NCBI RefSeq assembly: GCF_008245225.1
Contig: NZ_VTAW01000035.1
Location: 1-35,323 of the forward strand
Direction: 5' to 3'
Source of the DNA: Natrialba swarupiae
Lineage (GTDB): Archaea > Halobacteriota > Halobacteria > Halobacteriales > Natrialbaceae
Length of the DNA stretch: 35,323 nt
A program made the translations under genes and the position numbers. The notes under the pieces are model-generated. The model worked only from the letters and a program-made list of their open reading frames with translations, was not told the DNA's origin and searched no databases. This document shows positions 14,005 to 21,816 of the stretch, piece by piece (within the stretch, counting starts at the first letter, position 1; each line of letters opens with the position of its first letter).

Positions 14005-16101
14005 ATGGGACGGTTATCCGAACTATTCGAACCCGAGACCGTCGGCGTGATCGGCGCGACCGACCGCGAGGGTGCGGTTGGCCGAGCGATCACGGCGAAC
14101 TTACACGAGGAGTTCGCGGGCGAGGTCGTCCCGGTCAACCCCTCGCGTGAGGAGGTCCTCGGGCTCGAGTGTTATCCGGACGTGACGAGTGCGCCGCCGA
14201 TCGATCTGGCCGTCGTCGTCGTTCCCCCGCCGGCCGTCGTCGAAGCGATCCGCGCGGTCGCCGAAGCCGGGACGGAGAACGTCGTCGTGATTACGGCCGG
14301 CTTCTCCGAAACCGGAAGCGAGGGCGCAGCCCGCGAACGAGAACTACGTGCGGTCGCCGAGGAGTACGATCTGAACGTCGTCGGGCCGAACAGCCTCGGG
14401 GTGATGGCGACCGACGTCGGCATGAACGCGACGTTCGGCCCCGAGAGCGCCCGCCCAGGATCGATTTCGTTCATGAGCCAGTCGGGGGCCTTTATCACCG
14501 CCGTCCTCGACTGGGCCAACGAACAGGGGATCGGCTTCCAGGACGTCGTCTCGCTGGGCAACAAGAGCGTCCTCGACGAGACCGACTTCGTCCGCGAGTG
14601 GGGCGAGGATCCCGACACGGACGTCATAATCGGCTATCTCGAGGGGATCGACGACGGCGACGAGTTCGTCGAGGTCGCCCGCGAGGTGACAGACGAGACG
14701 CCGATCGTCCTCGTCAAGTCCGGCAGAACCGACGCCGGCGCGCAGGCAGCGTCTTCCCACACTGGCGCGATCGCCGGCAGCGAGCGCGCCTACGAGGCGG
14801 GCTTAGAGCAGGCGGGCGTTATCCGCGCACACTCCGTCCAGGAGCTGTTCGACTACGCTCGCGCGCTTTCGGGACTCCCCGAACCCGAGACGGACGGCGT
14901 CGCCGTCGTCACCAATGCGGGCGGTCCAGGCGTGTTGACGACCGACGCGGTCGGCGACTCGAGACTCGGGATGGCCGACTTCGCGGACGAGACGATCGAC
15001 GCGCTGTCGGAGGCGATGCCCGAGGAGGCAAACGTCTACAACCCGATCGACGCCATCGGCGACGCTGACGTCGAGCGGTTCGGGGAGGCCCTCGAGATCG
15101 CGCTCTCGGACCCGAACGTCGGTAGCGCGGTCGTCGTCAGCGCGCCGACGGCGGTCCTCGAGTACGACAAACTCGCCGAGACGGTCATCGAGAAGCGCGA
15201 GGAGTTCGACAAGCCGGTCGTCACCTGCCTGATGGGCGGTGACCGTGCACGCGCCGCCGAGGAGGTGTTACGGGAGTTCGGCATTCCGAACTACTTCGAT
15301 CCGTCTCGGGCCGTCGCAGGACTCGACGCGCTCGCACGGTATCGCGACGTTCGCGAACGAACTGTCGACGCACCCGAACGGTTCGATGTCGATCGCGAGC
15401 GCGCCCGTGAGATCGTCTCTCGGGCGAACGAACGCGAGGACAACCGCCTCGGTATCGAGTCGATGGACCTCCTCGAGGCCTACGGCATTCCGACGCCGGC
15501 CGGCGAGATCGTCGACGATCCCGGCCGAGCGAGGGAGGTCGCCGAGTCGATCGAGGGAGACGTCGTCCTCAAGATCGTCAGCCCCGACATCTCCCACAAA
15601 TCCGATATCGGGGGCGTCAGGGTCGGCGTGAGCGACGAGGACGTCTACGACGCTTACGAGGACGTCGTCGCCCGTGCGCGCAACTACCAGCCCGAGGCGA
15701 CGATCCTCGGCGTCCAGGTCCAGGAGATGCTCGACCTCGAGGAGTCGACCGAGACGATCGTCGGAATGAATCGCGACCCCCAGTTCGGCCCGCTGTTGTT
15801 GTTCGGGCTGGGCGGTATCTTCGTCGAGATTCTCGAGGATACCTCGGTTCGCGTGGCCCCGATCGGCGAATCCGACGCGCGCGAGATGATCGACGAGATC
15901 CGGGCGACGCCGCTGTTGCGGGGTGCACGCGGCCGCGAACCGGCGGACGTCGACGCGATCGTCGAGACGATCCAGCGACTCTCACAGCTGGTGACCGACT
16001 TCCCGGCGATCCTCGAACTCGACGTCAATCCACTCGTTGCCGGACGCGACGGCGTACAGGCGATCGATCTGCGACTCACCGTGGACACGGAGGAACTATG
16101 A
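14005..16101 (+). CDS. ADP-forming acetate/acyl-CoA ligase, fused alpha-beta type
   Basis: This 698-residue enzyme converts acetyl-CoA or other acyl-CoA, ADP and phosphate to the acid, ATP and CoA, the usual archaeal route of substrate-level acetate formation. Domain order is a CoA-binding Rossmann domain (GVIGATDREGAVG, residues 14-26), succinyl-CoA-ligase-like domains with the phosphohistidine loop SSHTGAIAG (His252), and from about residue 465 an ATP-grasp domain (GDVVLKIVSPDISHKSDIGG and the LFGLGGIFVEI strand). The alpha and beta parts are fused in one chain, as is common in haloarchaea. The last bases overlap the next gene by ATGA, so the two are translationally coupled. Acetate as substrate is likely but not certain. 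Confidence 0.9.
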   Translation: MGRLSELFEPETVGVIGATDREGAVGRAITANLHEEFAGEVVPVNPSREEVLGLECYPDVTSAPPIDLAVVVVPPPAVVEAIRAVAEAGTENVVVITAGFSETGSEGAARERELRAVAEEYDLNVVGPNSLGVMATDVGMNATFGPESARPGSISFMSQSGAFITAVLDWANEQGIGFQDVVSLGNKSVLDETDFVREWGEDPDTDVIIGYLEGIDDGDEFVEVAREVTDETPIVLVKSGRTDAGAQAASSHTGAIAGSERAYEAGLEQAGVIRAHSVQELFDYARALSGLPEPETDGVAVVTNAGGPGVLTTDAVGDSRLGMADFADETIDALSEAMPEEANVYNPIDAIGDADVERFGEALEIALSDPNVGSAVVVSAPTAVLEYDKLAETVIEKREEFDKPVVTCLMGGDRARAAEEVLREFGIPNYFDPSRAVAGLDALARYRDVRERTVDAPERFDVDRERAREIVSRANEREDNRLGIESMDLLEAYGIPTPAGEIVDDPGRAREVAESIEGDVVLKIVSPDISHKSDIGGVRVGVSDEDVYDAYEDVVARARNYQPEATILGVQVQEMLDLEESTETIVGMNRDPQFGPLLLFGLGGIFVEILEDTSVRVAPIGESDAREMIDEIRATPLLRGARGREPADVDAIVETIQRLSQLVTDFPAILELDVNPLVAGRDGVQAIDLRLTVDTEEL

Positions 16102-17246
16102 CTGACACCGACGCGACACCGACGGACGAAAGCGAACGCACCGATAGCCGCGACGATGTCGACGAACCCTTAGTCGACTCGGAAACCGAGACGATTCTCG
16201 TCGCTTCGCTCGAGGAGAGCACCGGGAAGACGGCGATTACCCTGGCGCTCGCACGCCTCGCACAGGCCGAGGGCGAGGACGTCGGCTACATGAAGCCGAA
16301 AGGCACGCGCCTGCAGAGCAACGTCGGGAAGACCCTCGACGAGGACCCGATGCTCGCACGCGAACTGCTCGATCTCGAGGCAGAGATGCACGACCTCGAA
16401 CCCGTGGTCTACTCGCCGACGTTCGTCGAGCAGGCGATTCGCGGCCGCGAGGACCCGGCGGAACTCCACGAGCGCGTTCGCGAGGCGTTCGAGGGCCTCG
16501 CGGCTGGGAGAGAGCGGATGTTCCTCGAAGGCGGCGGCCAGTACAATGTTGGCGGCATCGTCGACCTGACGGACGCCGACCTCGCTGAATTACTCGACGC
16601 GCGCGTCCTAGTGGTCGCCCCGTACGAACGCCCTATGGACGTCGACGATGTTCTTGCCGCAGCCGACGCGTTCGGCGACCGACTCGCGGGCGTCGTCTTC
16701 AACGACATCGCCGACGCAGCATACGATCGTCTCGAGACGGACGTCGCCCCCTTCCTCGAGGGGCGAGACGTTCCCGTTCTGGGCGTTCTCCCCAGTGAAC
16801 GGACGCTTTCGGGTGTCACCGTCGCCGATCTTGCCGACGAACTCGGCGCCTCGATGCTCGTCGAGGAGGGAGCCGACGCATACGTCGAACGGTTCACTGT
16901 CGGCGCGATGGGTGCCGACAGCGCGCTCAAACACTTCCGCCGGACGAAAGACGTCGCCGTCATCACCGGCGGCGACAGAGCCGAAATCCACACGGCGGCG
17001 CTCGAGGCGTCAGGGGTTCGCTGTCTGATCCTGACCGGCGGTCATCGGCCGTCGGGAGCAGTTGTCGGCCAGGCCACCGAGAAGGGCGTCCCGATCCTCT
17101 CGGTGCAGACCGACACGCTGACGACCGTCGAACGCGCCGAAGACGTCGTCCGAAGCGGCCGCACGCGAGACGCGGAGACGGTCGATCGGATGGAAGCACT
17201 GTTGGCCGACCACGCGACGGTCGACGCGATTCTCGGAACGGAGTAG
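16098..17246 (+). CDS. AAA_26/DRTGG-domain protein (phosphotransacetylase-like N-terminus)
   Basis: This 382-residue soluble protein resembles the regulatory N-terminal part of long bacterial phosphotransacetylases. After an acidic leader of about 30 residues comes a BioD/CobB-like P-loop domain (ILVASLEESTGKTAIT) with FLEGGGQYNVGG and VVAPYERPMDVDD. A DRTGG domain follows at about residue 265 onward (GAMGADSALKHF, LILTGGHRPSG). The catalytic phosphotransacetylase domain is absent. The ATGA overlap with the ADP-forming ligase gene suggests a sensor or regulator of that enzyme or of acetyl-CoA flux, which is inference. A role as a ligase or amidotransferase of unknown substrate is possible because the P-loop is intact. 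Confidence 0.85.
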   Translation: MTDTDATPTDESERTDSRDDVDEPLVDSETETILVASLEESTGKTAITLALARLAQAEGEDVGYMKPKGTRLQSNVGKTLDEDPMLARELLDLEAEMHDLEPVVYSPTFVEQAIRGREDPAELHERVREAFEGLAAGRERMFLEGGGQYNVGGIVDLTDADLAELLDARVLVVAPYERPMDVDDVLAAADAFGDRLAGVVFNDIADAAYDRLETDVAPFLEGRDVPVLGVLPSERTLSGVTVADLADELGASMLVEEGADAYVERFTVGAMGADSALKHFRRTKDVAVITGGDRAEIHTAALEASGVRCLILTGGHRPSGAVVGQATEKGVPILSVQTDTLTTVERAEDVVRSGRTRDAETVDRMEALLADHATVDAILGTE

Positions 17247-17517
17247 TTGCCGTTTGCAGGCGATTTACACCTGACTCGACGACGTCACCTCGAGTACGCA
17301 CCCGTCGCTCGAAGCCGCGCGTCGCTGAGACTCCTCCCCGCTCGAAGCTACCCGCCGCCCGGCGTCGTCCGCCGCTCGGTGCCTTTCGTCACGCAGAGCA
17401 CTCCCCACTCGGTGGCGCCCGTTGCCCAGAGCTTCCCGTCACTCGGAGTGTTACTTACCCAACAATTTTTACCCTAGTGACTGTCACGTCTGACCAACAA
17501 TTAAGAGCCAGCCACGC

Positions 17518-17823
17518 ATGGACCGAGACATGGACGACACTCCACAGGAGATCACCTCTCTCGTCGGACGCGAGGTCTACTCGAACAGCGGCGTCTTCGT
17601 CGGCGAAGTCGAGGATCTACAGCTGAACTTAAACGGCGAGGCCGTCGTCGGGCTGGCACTCGGCGACCTAAATCCGGAACTGTTTGCCGAGGAAGCGCGG
17701 ACCGAACAGGGCGTCATCGTTCCCTACCGCTGGGTGCGCGCCGTCGGTGACGTCATTCTAGTCAACGACGTCGTCGAGCGGGTCCGCGATCCGGACGAGG
17801 AACGCGACGAAGTACTCGCTTAA
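17518..17823 (+). CDS. PRC-barrel domain protein
   Basis: This 101-residue protein consists of one PRC-barrel (LVGREVYSNSGVFVGEVEDLQ ... VIVPYRWVRAVGDVILV) and an acidic tail. Small archaeal PRC-barrel proteins include CdpB, which links SepF to the FtsZ-based division machinery of haloarchaea; I recall such a gene next to a DHH phosphoesterase, as here, but could not verify it. Start choice is open: the ATG at 17518 gives the full frame, and an ATG at 17530 is equally compatible with the AATTAAGA box at 17498. Its TAA stop shares TTAA with the stop of the convergent DHH gene. Confidence 0.85.
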   Translation: MDRDMDDTPQEITSLVGREVYSNSGVFVGEVEDLQLNLNGEAVVGLALGDLNPELFAEEARTEQGVIVPYRWVRAVGDVILVNDVVERVRDPDEERDEVLA

Positions 17824-19268
17824 CTTCCGTTCGATCCTTCCGTTCCCTCGACGCCCATCGCGTCGAATAAGGTTCGCTTGACCGCCTCCTCGGTCAACTC
17901 GAGCAACGTATCACGGGTATCCTCCGAGATTTCGATGCCGGTGAAGATCCCGAGTGGAATCTCGGCGCTGGCTTGCGTCGAGTGGCCGGCAGTCTCTCCC
18001 ATCTCACCGTAGGCGTCGTCTAAGACTTTGCCGATATTGATCCGGATGTCCTTCGAGCGACCGGCGAGAAAGATCGTCTCGTCGGCGATGCCGAAGACGG
18101 CGGTCGTGGTGACGCCCTCTAAGTTCAGCAGGTGGCTGGCCGCCTGCGTCAGCGCCTCGCGGTCGCGGACGAGTCCGGCGTTCGAAACGAGGTGACTCCC
18201 CTGGACGTCGCGGTTGGCGATCGCCTCCGCGAGGACGTCCAGCGTCTCGGGAGACATCGACGGCGACTCGACCTGTTCTAAGGTGTCGTGGTTCGCGAAC
18301 GGATAGAGGTAGGCGGCGGCGGTGAGATCGGCAGGGGTCGTGTCGCGTTTGAAATCCAGCGTCTCCGCGCGGATGCCGTAGAGCAAGGCTGTGGCGACCT
18401 CCTCGGAGACGTTCATGTCGAACTCCTGGATGTACTTCGTGACGATCGTCGACGTCGAGGACATGTTGGGTCGGATGTCGACGAACTCCGGTTCGTACTC
18501 CATGTCTCCTTCGTGGTGGTCGATGACGGCGTCGACCGAGAGATCCATCTCAGTCGAGGTGGCGTGGTCGACCAGCGCGACGGTGTCGTAGATCGATCGA
18601 TCCTCGAGTTCGTCCCACTGGAACAGGTCGATTCCGAGCAGGTTGACGAACGCCCGGTTCTCCTGGTGGCCGACGTCACCCAGGTAGATGATGTCCGATT
18701 CGATCTCCAGGTGGTCGGCGATCGCCTGGAGCGCCGCCGCGCTCGCGATCGAGTCCGGATCCGGACTATCCTGGGTGACGATCGCGAGTCTGTTCGAGGT
18801 CTCTTCTAGCAGCTGGGCCAACTTTCCGGTGTTGTACTCGAGTTCGCCCGACTCGAGTGCACGAAGCGCGGATTCGGCGATCACCGACGACGGGTTGATG
18901 ACGATGTCGGCACCGAGTTCGGAGAGTTCGTCACCCGAGACGGGGTCGCTCGCGCGGGCGACGACGAACTGATCGGCGTTTTCGTCGCGGATGTGCGAGA
19001 CGGCTCGTTTGTTCGACTCGACGTCGGAGGCGAGGATCAATACGACGTCCCGGTCGGCAACCATCTCGGCGGCCTCCGGCTCGCGAATGTCAGCAGTACG
19101 CGCGTCGAGGTCCTGATCGCGAAGCGATTCGACGCGGCTCTCGTCGCGGTCGACGATGAGCACGTCTTTTCCCTGCTCGACGAGTTCTTCGGCGACGGCG
19201 TACCCGACGCTTCCACAGCCAAGAATCGCGTAGTCAGAGATCGACGAAATCGTAACCCCCGTACTCAT
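17820..19268 (-). CDS. TrkA-N/DHH-DHHA1 phosphoesterase
   Basis: This 482-residue protein has three parts: a TrkA-N (RCK) Rossmann domain (ILGCGSVG at residues 15-22), a DHH phosphoesterase domain with motifs DSPDPD (167-172), VDHA (233-236) and DHH (250-252), and a DHHA1 domain with AGHSTQASAEIPLG in place of the usual GGH. DHH-DHHA1 enzymes hydrolyse nano-RNA or cyclic dinucleotides. The RCK fusion suggests control by NAD or a nucleotide, and a role in c-di-AMP or nanoRNA turnover is plausible but unproved. The start at ATG 19268 is chosen because the longer frame to 19400 adds no domain. It is convergent with the PRC-barrel gene, with a 4-nt overlap. Confidence 0.88.
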   Translation of the reverse strand: MSTGVTISSISDYAILGCGSVGYAVAEELVEQGKDVLIVDRDESRVESLRDQDLDARTADIREPEAAEMVADRDVVLILASDVESNKRAVSHIRDENADQFVVARASDPVSGDELSELGADIVINPSSVIAESALRALESGELEYNTGKLAQLLEETSNRLAIVTQDSPDPDSIASAAALQAIADHLEIESDIIYLGDVGHQENRAFVNLLGIDLFQWDELEDRSIYDTVALVDHATSTEMDLSVDAVIDHHEGDMEYEPEFVDIRPNMSSTSTIVTKYIQEFDMNVSEEVATALLYGIRAETLDFKRDTTPADLTAAAYLYPFANHDTLEQVESPSMSPETLDVLAEAIANRDVQGSHLVSNAGLVRDREALTQAASHLLNLEGVTTTAVFGIADETIFLAGRSKDIRINIGKVLDDAYGEMGETAGHSTQASAEIPLGIFTGIEISEDTRDTLLELTEEAVKRTLFDAMGVEGTEGSNGS

Positions 19269-19408
19269 TACCCATGTGGTCGGACCGACCGCACTTAACG
19301 GTCCCGAAGATTGGTACGTCACGAAAAGACCGACGTCGAGTCGGGAGTGGTGCGCCCGCTCGAGGGAACGCGTGCCGTCGGCTCCCACGGCGGAACCCAA
19401 GGGAAACG

Positions 19409-19416
19409 TATTTTAC
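19409..19416 (+). promoter_or_regulatory. TATA box for tRNA-Lys
   Basis: TATTTTAC lies 25-32 nt before the first base of the tRNA, the normal distance for an archaeal tRNA promoter. Confidence 0.6.
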
Positions 19417-19440
19417 CGCCCGTCGAAAAGTCGGATGTGA

Positions 19441-19514
19441 GGGCCGGTAGCTCAGTTAGGCAGAGCGTCTGACTCTTAATCAGACGGTCGCGTGTTCAAA
19501 TCGCGCCCGGCCCG
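19441..19514 (+). tRNA. tRNA-Lys (anticodon CTT)
   Basis: This is a full cloverleaf: acceptor GGGCCGG pairs with CCGGCCC; D-arm GCTC/GAGC; anticodon arm TCTGA/TCAGA around CTCTTAA, giving anticodon CTT (lysine, codon AAG); T-arm GCGTG-TTCAAAT-CGCGC; discriminator G. No intron is visible. CCA is not encoded. Two partial copies of its 3' end lie within 240 nt downstream. Confidence 0.95.
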
Positions 19515-19694
19515 CTTTCCCGTTGCGAACAAATACGTGAGCGACAGGTAACGGAACCGGCGGGATTTGAACGCAGGGAACACGCAGCGCGAACGGAGTG
19601 AGCGACCGTGTGACCGTGTGTTCAGATTCCTCCTTCGGCGGGATCTGAACCAGACCGAGGTTCTGCGAGCCGTGCGAGCAGATTCTCGGGTGTG

Positions 19695-19715
19695 GTTCAA
19701 ATCGCGCCCGGCTCG
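19695..19715 (+). repeat. Partial copy of tRNA-Lys 3' end (possible att site)
   Basis: The sequence GTTCAAATCGCGCCCGG is continued with CTCG, where the tRNA at 19494-19514 has CCCG. Such duplication of a tRNA 3' end is what tyrosine-recombinase integration leaves behind. Confidence 0.55.
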
Positions 19716-19733
19716 TATTCTCGCCGTAGTCCG

Positions 19734-19754
19734 TAATCGAGCCCGGCCCGCTTT
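19734..19754 (+). repeat. Second partial copy of tRNA-Lys 3' end and flank
   Basis: This copy matches tRNA positions 19498-19518 at 19 of 21 bases. It includes the CTTT that lies outside the mature tRNA, so the copy extends beyond the gene end. Confidence 0.5.
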
Positions 19755-20054
19755 ATCACGATTCGACACGGGTGGGTTTCCCGCAACTCACGGACAATTT
19801 CGACGCGAATCTGGATCTCGCCCGTCTCCTGTGGCACCGACGCGGTCGTTCCAGTCACACCCGGACTCGTCGCGATGACAGTCGCAGTGGTTGCCGTCAC
19901 ACAGACCCCTGTCCGGCATTGCGACGAACGGTGGCGGCCCGCTCGTTTCGTTCGAGAACGAAAATATCGTTTCAAGCTGACAGTCTCTATCAGCGTCGCT
20001 AATCTCTTTGGAAACGGGGTTATTGCCGTCCTTGCTGTATCGTGCATCGTAATT

Positions 20055-20723
20055 ATGACATCGATCGCAGACATCGAGATCCCGGCCGACGGAACCGGAT
20101 TAGGCGAGCTGTTCGAGACGGTCCCCGCGCTGACGTGTGAGATGGAGCGCGTGATCGCCTCGAGCGGACACGGGTTGTGGCTGTCGGGAGCGGCGCAGCC
20201 GGAGATCGAAGACGCGTTGGCGGAGACGTCCGCGATCGGGTCGTACTCGTGTATCACGAGCGAGGAGGAACGACACCTCTACGACATCGAATTCGAACCG
20301 GAGACGGTCGATCCGTTCGAGGTCGTTCTCGAGGAGGGTGGGACGGTGTTGAGCGCGTCTGCGTCGAACGGAACGTGGCTGTTGAGCGTTCGCGTGATCG
20401 ACCGCGAGAGCGTGAGTACGCTGTACGACCGACTCGCGGACGACGGCGTGTCGCCGACGATCGCCCGACTGTTCGCCCTCGCCGAAGAGAGTCGAACCCA
20501 GTGTGGACTGACCTCGCGTCAGTACGAGACCCTGGTCGCTGCGATCGATCACGGCTACTTCGAAATTCCGCGAGAGGTCTCGATGCAGGAACTCTCCGAC
20601 GAACTCGACATCTCCCATCAGGCGCTGTCCGAACGTCTCCGGCGGGCCTACCGAGCACTCGTCACCTCGGAACTCAACGTAACCGAGGAGGAAGCCACTG
20701 CACCGCCGCTGCCATCCGACTGA
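20055..20723 (+). CDS. HTH_10 (bacterio-opsin activator-type) transcription regulator
   Basis: This 222-residue regulator starts at the ATG at 20055 (MTSIADIEIPADGTGLGELF). The N-terminal 145 residues match the BAT-type sensor region that often precedes HTH_10. The C-terminal HTH_10 domain spans about 152-204 (LTSRQYETLVAAIDHGYFEIP, then ELSDELDISHQALSERLRRA). No PAS or GAF domain is attached, so the ligand or signal is unknown. The frame is open back to 19875, but the added residues resemble no domain. It stands alone, about 540 nt after the tRNA; targets are not evident. Confidence 0.88.
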   Translation: MTSIADIEIPADGTGLGELFETVPALTCEMERVIASSGHGLWLSGAAQPEIEDALAETSAIGSYSCITSEEERHLYDIEFEPETVDPFEVVLEEGGTVLSASASNGTWLLSVRVIDRESVSTLYDRLADDGVSPTIARLFALAEESRTQCGLTSRQYETLVAAIDHGYFEIPREVSMQELSDELDISHQALSERLRRAYRALVTSELNVTEEEATAPPLPSD

Positions 20724-21183
20724 GGCGAACTATCTTCGTTCGTGTCGACGAACCCGTTATCCGTCCGTAGACGTGTCGAGAACCGTTCGTGGATAGCAAC
20801 AGCGGTCCGAGTGACACTCGGCTCCCCCTGGATCGACCGACGGCGGTATCCCGAGCGTTCCCCGCGGCGATTCACGACCAGCGATGGCTGCTACGGAACG
20901 GCGTGTCGATACACCGGTGTGACCCAGGTGAGATTCCAGTCACACCGAAACTGATAGGGAGCATCGTTGTTCAGCGATTCGAAACACGGGACCGAGTGAC
21001 GTGAACGAGTCGAGGACAACGAAACACGCGGTCGGCGACGAAAATCCCCGTGACGGACAGCAAACTGTCCGAGCGACGCAGGCTTCGATTGCCACGGGGA
21101 CGTCGATCCCGACCGCGTCGAATCGGCCGCAAGCCTGCGCAAGCACCACCATCATAGTCGTCTTCGTCGTCGGTGATAGCGCA
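20724..21183. other. Intergenic stretch with inverted repeats
   Basis: No gene is supported in these 460 nt. There is a perfect 9-bp inverted repeat CGGTGTGAC / GTCACACCG with a 15-nt loop (20915-20947). A second 9-bp pair, CGCAGGCTT / AAGCCTGCG, lies at 21077-21085 and 21131-21139. A weak TATA-like CATCATAG at 21149-21156 could serve the next gene. Confidence 0.45.
20915..20947. repeat. 9-bp perfect inverted repeat (hairpin or operator)
   Basis: CGGTGTGAC (20915-20923) pairs with GTCACACCG (20939-20947) across 15 nt. It lies between two plus-strand genes, far from both ends. It could be a transcript 3' hairpin for the HTH_10 gene or a protein-binding site. Confidence 0.45.
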
Positions 21184-21696
21184 ATGTCTCCACAGTTTAC
21201 CGACGACGACATCGGCAAAACCGTCATCAACGCCAGAGGAAAGGAGGTCGGAATCGTCGCGAACGTCGAACACGGAACGGCACACGTCGAGCCCGATCCA
21301 GGGATAGCGGACACGATCAAGGCCAAACTCGGGTGGGGTGGAACCGACGAGGACGCCTATCCACTCCAGGAGGAATCGGTCGCAGAAGTGACTGGGGACG
21401 AGGTCCGCCTCGAGACCGATCTGTCCGGATCCGGTGGTGGAGCCGGTACAACCGGTCGGACGTCCGATACGACATCCGCTGGAACGACTGACACCGGTCG
21501 CGAATCCGAAATGCATGACGACGAGGGGATGATGGACGATGACGACGACCTCATCGGTGACGACGACGAGGGGATGATGGACGATGACGACGACCTCATC
21601 GGTGACGACGACGAGGGGATGATGGACGACGACGACGACGACGACCTCATCGGTGACGACGATGACGACGACCTCGTCGGTGACGACACCCGGTAA
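21184..21696 (+). CDS. PRC-barrel-like protein with acidic repeat tail
   Basis: This 170-residue protein starts at the ATG at 21184 (SPQFTDDDIGKTVINARGKEVG). Residues 1-80 look like a PRC-barrel-type small beta domain, with VEHGTAHVEPDPGIADTIKA and YPLQEESVAEVTGDEVRLE typical of haloarchaeal relatives I remember. A Gly/Thr/Ser-rich linker follows. The tail has three imperfect copies of D(D)DEGMMDDDDDLIGD followed by a final DDDDDLVGDD. No signal peptide is seen, so it is cytoplasmic. Function is unknown; the very acidic tail could bind cations or basic partners. The frame is open further upstream, but no domain is lost by starting here. Confidence 0.78.
   Translation: MSPQFTDDDIGKTVINARGKEVGIVANVEHGTAHVEPDPGIADTIKAKLGWGGTDEDAYPLQEESVAEVTGDEVRLETDLSGSGGGAGTTGRTSDTTSAGTTDTGRESEMHDDEGMMDDDDDLIGDDDEGMMDDDDDLIGDDDEGMMDDDDDDDLIGDDDDDDLVGDDTR
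21517..21687 (+). repeat. In-frame acidic tandem repeat (42-51 nt units)
   Basis: There are three near-identical units of 42, 45 and 51 nt containing GAGGGGATGATGGACGA and CTCATCGGT, plus a partial fourth. Length differences are whole GAC/GAT codons, as expected from slippage within an Asp-rich reading frame. Confidence 0.8.
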
Positions 21697-21816
21697 CGAC
21701 TGCTGGAGACGACCTCGAGCGGCCGGATCGAACGGCAATTCTCTCGGTTGCCATCGTTCGATCGAATAGCACAACCGCCGTCTCTGGCGGTCGTCGAAGG
21801 GGCAGTACGGAACCGA

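Larger units (their letters stand above)
19515..20054. other. tRNA 3'-end debris region without supported genes
   Basis: This 540-nt stretch contains repeated tRNA T-arm-like sequences. On the plus strand are copies of the Lys tRNA 3' end at 19695-19715 (20 of 21 identical) and 19734-19754 (19 of 21). On the minus strand are two T-arm-like strings that end CCCGCCGG or CCCGCCGA (about 19558-19577 and 19633-19653). Open frames here give the artefactual RDLNTRPSD peptide produced by translating T-arms. I see no integrase or phage gene. It is probably scar tissue from insertions at tRNA 3' ends. Confidence 0.6.

Noticed and set aside
19476-19769. Minus-strand frame ending RDLNTRPSD
   Set aside because: This peptide is the well-known artefact of translating tRNA T-arm-like DNA; the region holds the tRNA-Lys gene and its fragments.
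19697-20257. 186-codon minus-strand frame overlapping the HTH_10 gene start
   Set aside because: It runs antisense through the start of the regulator and the tRNA debris; no domain is visible.
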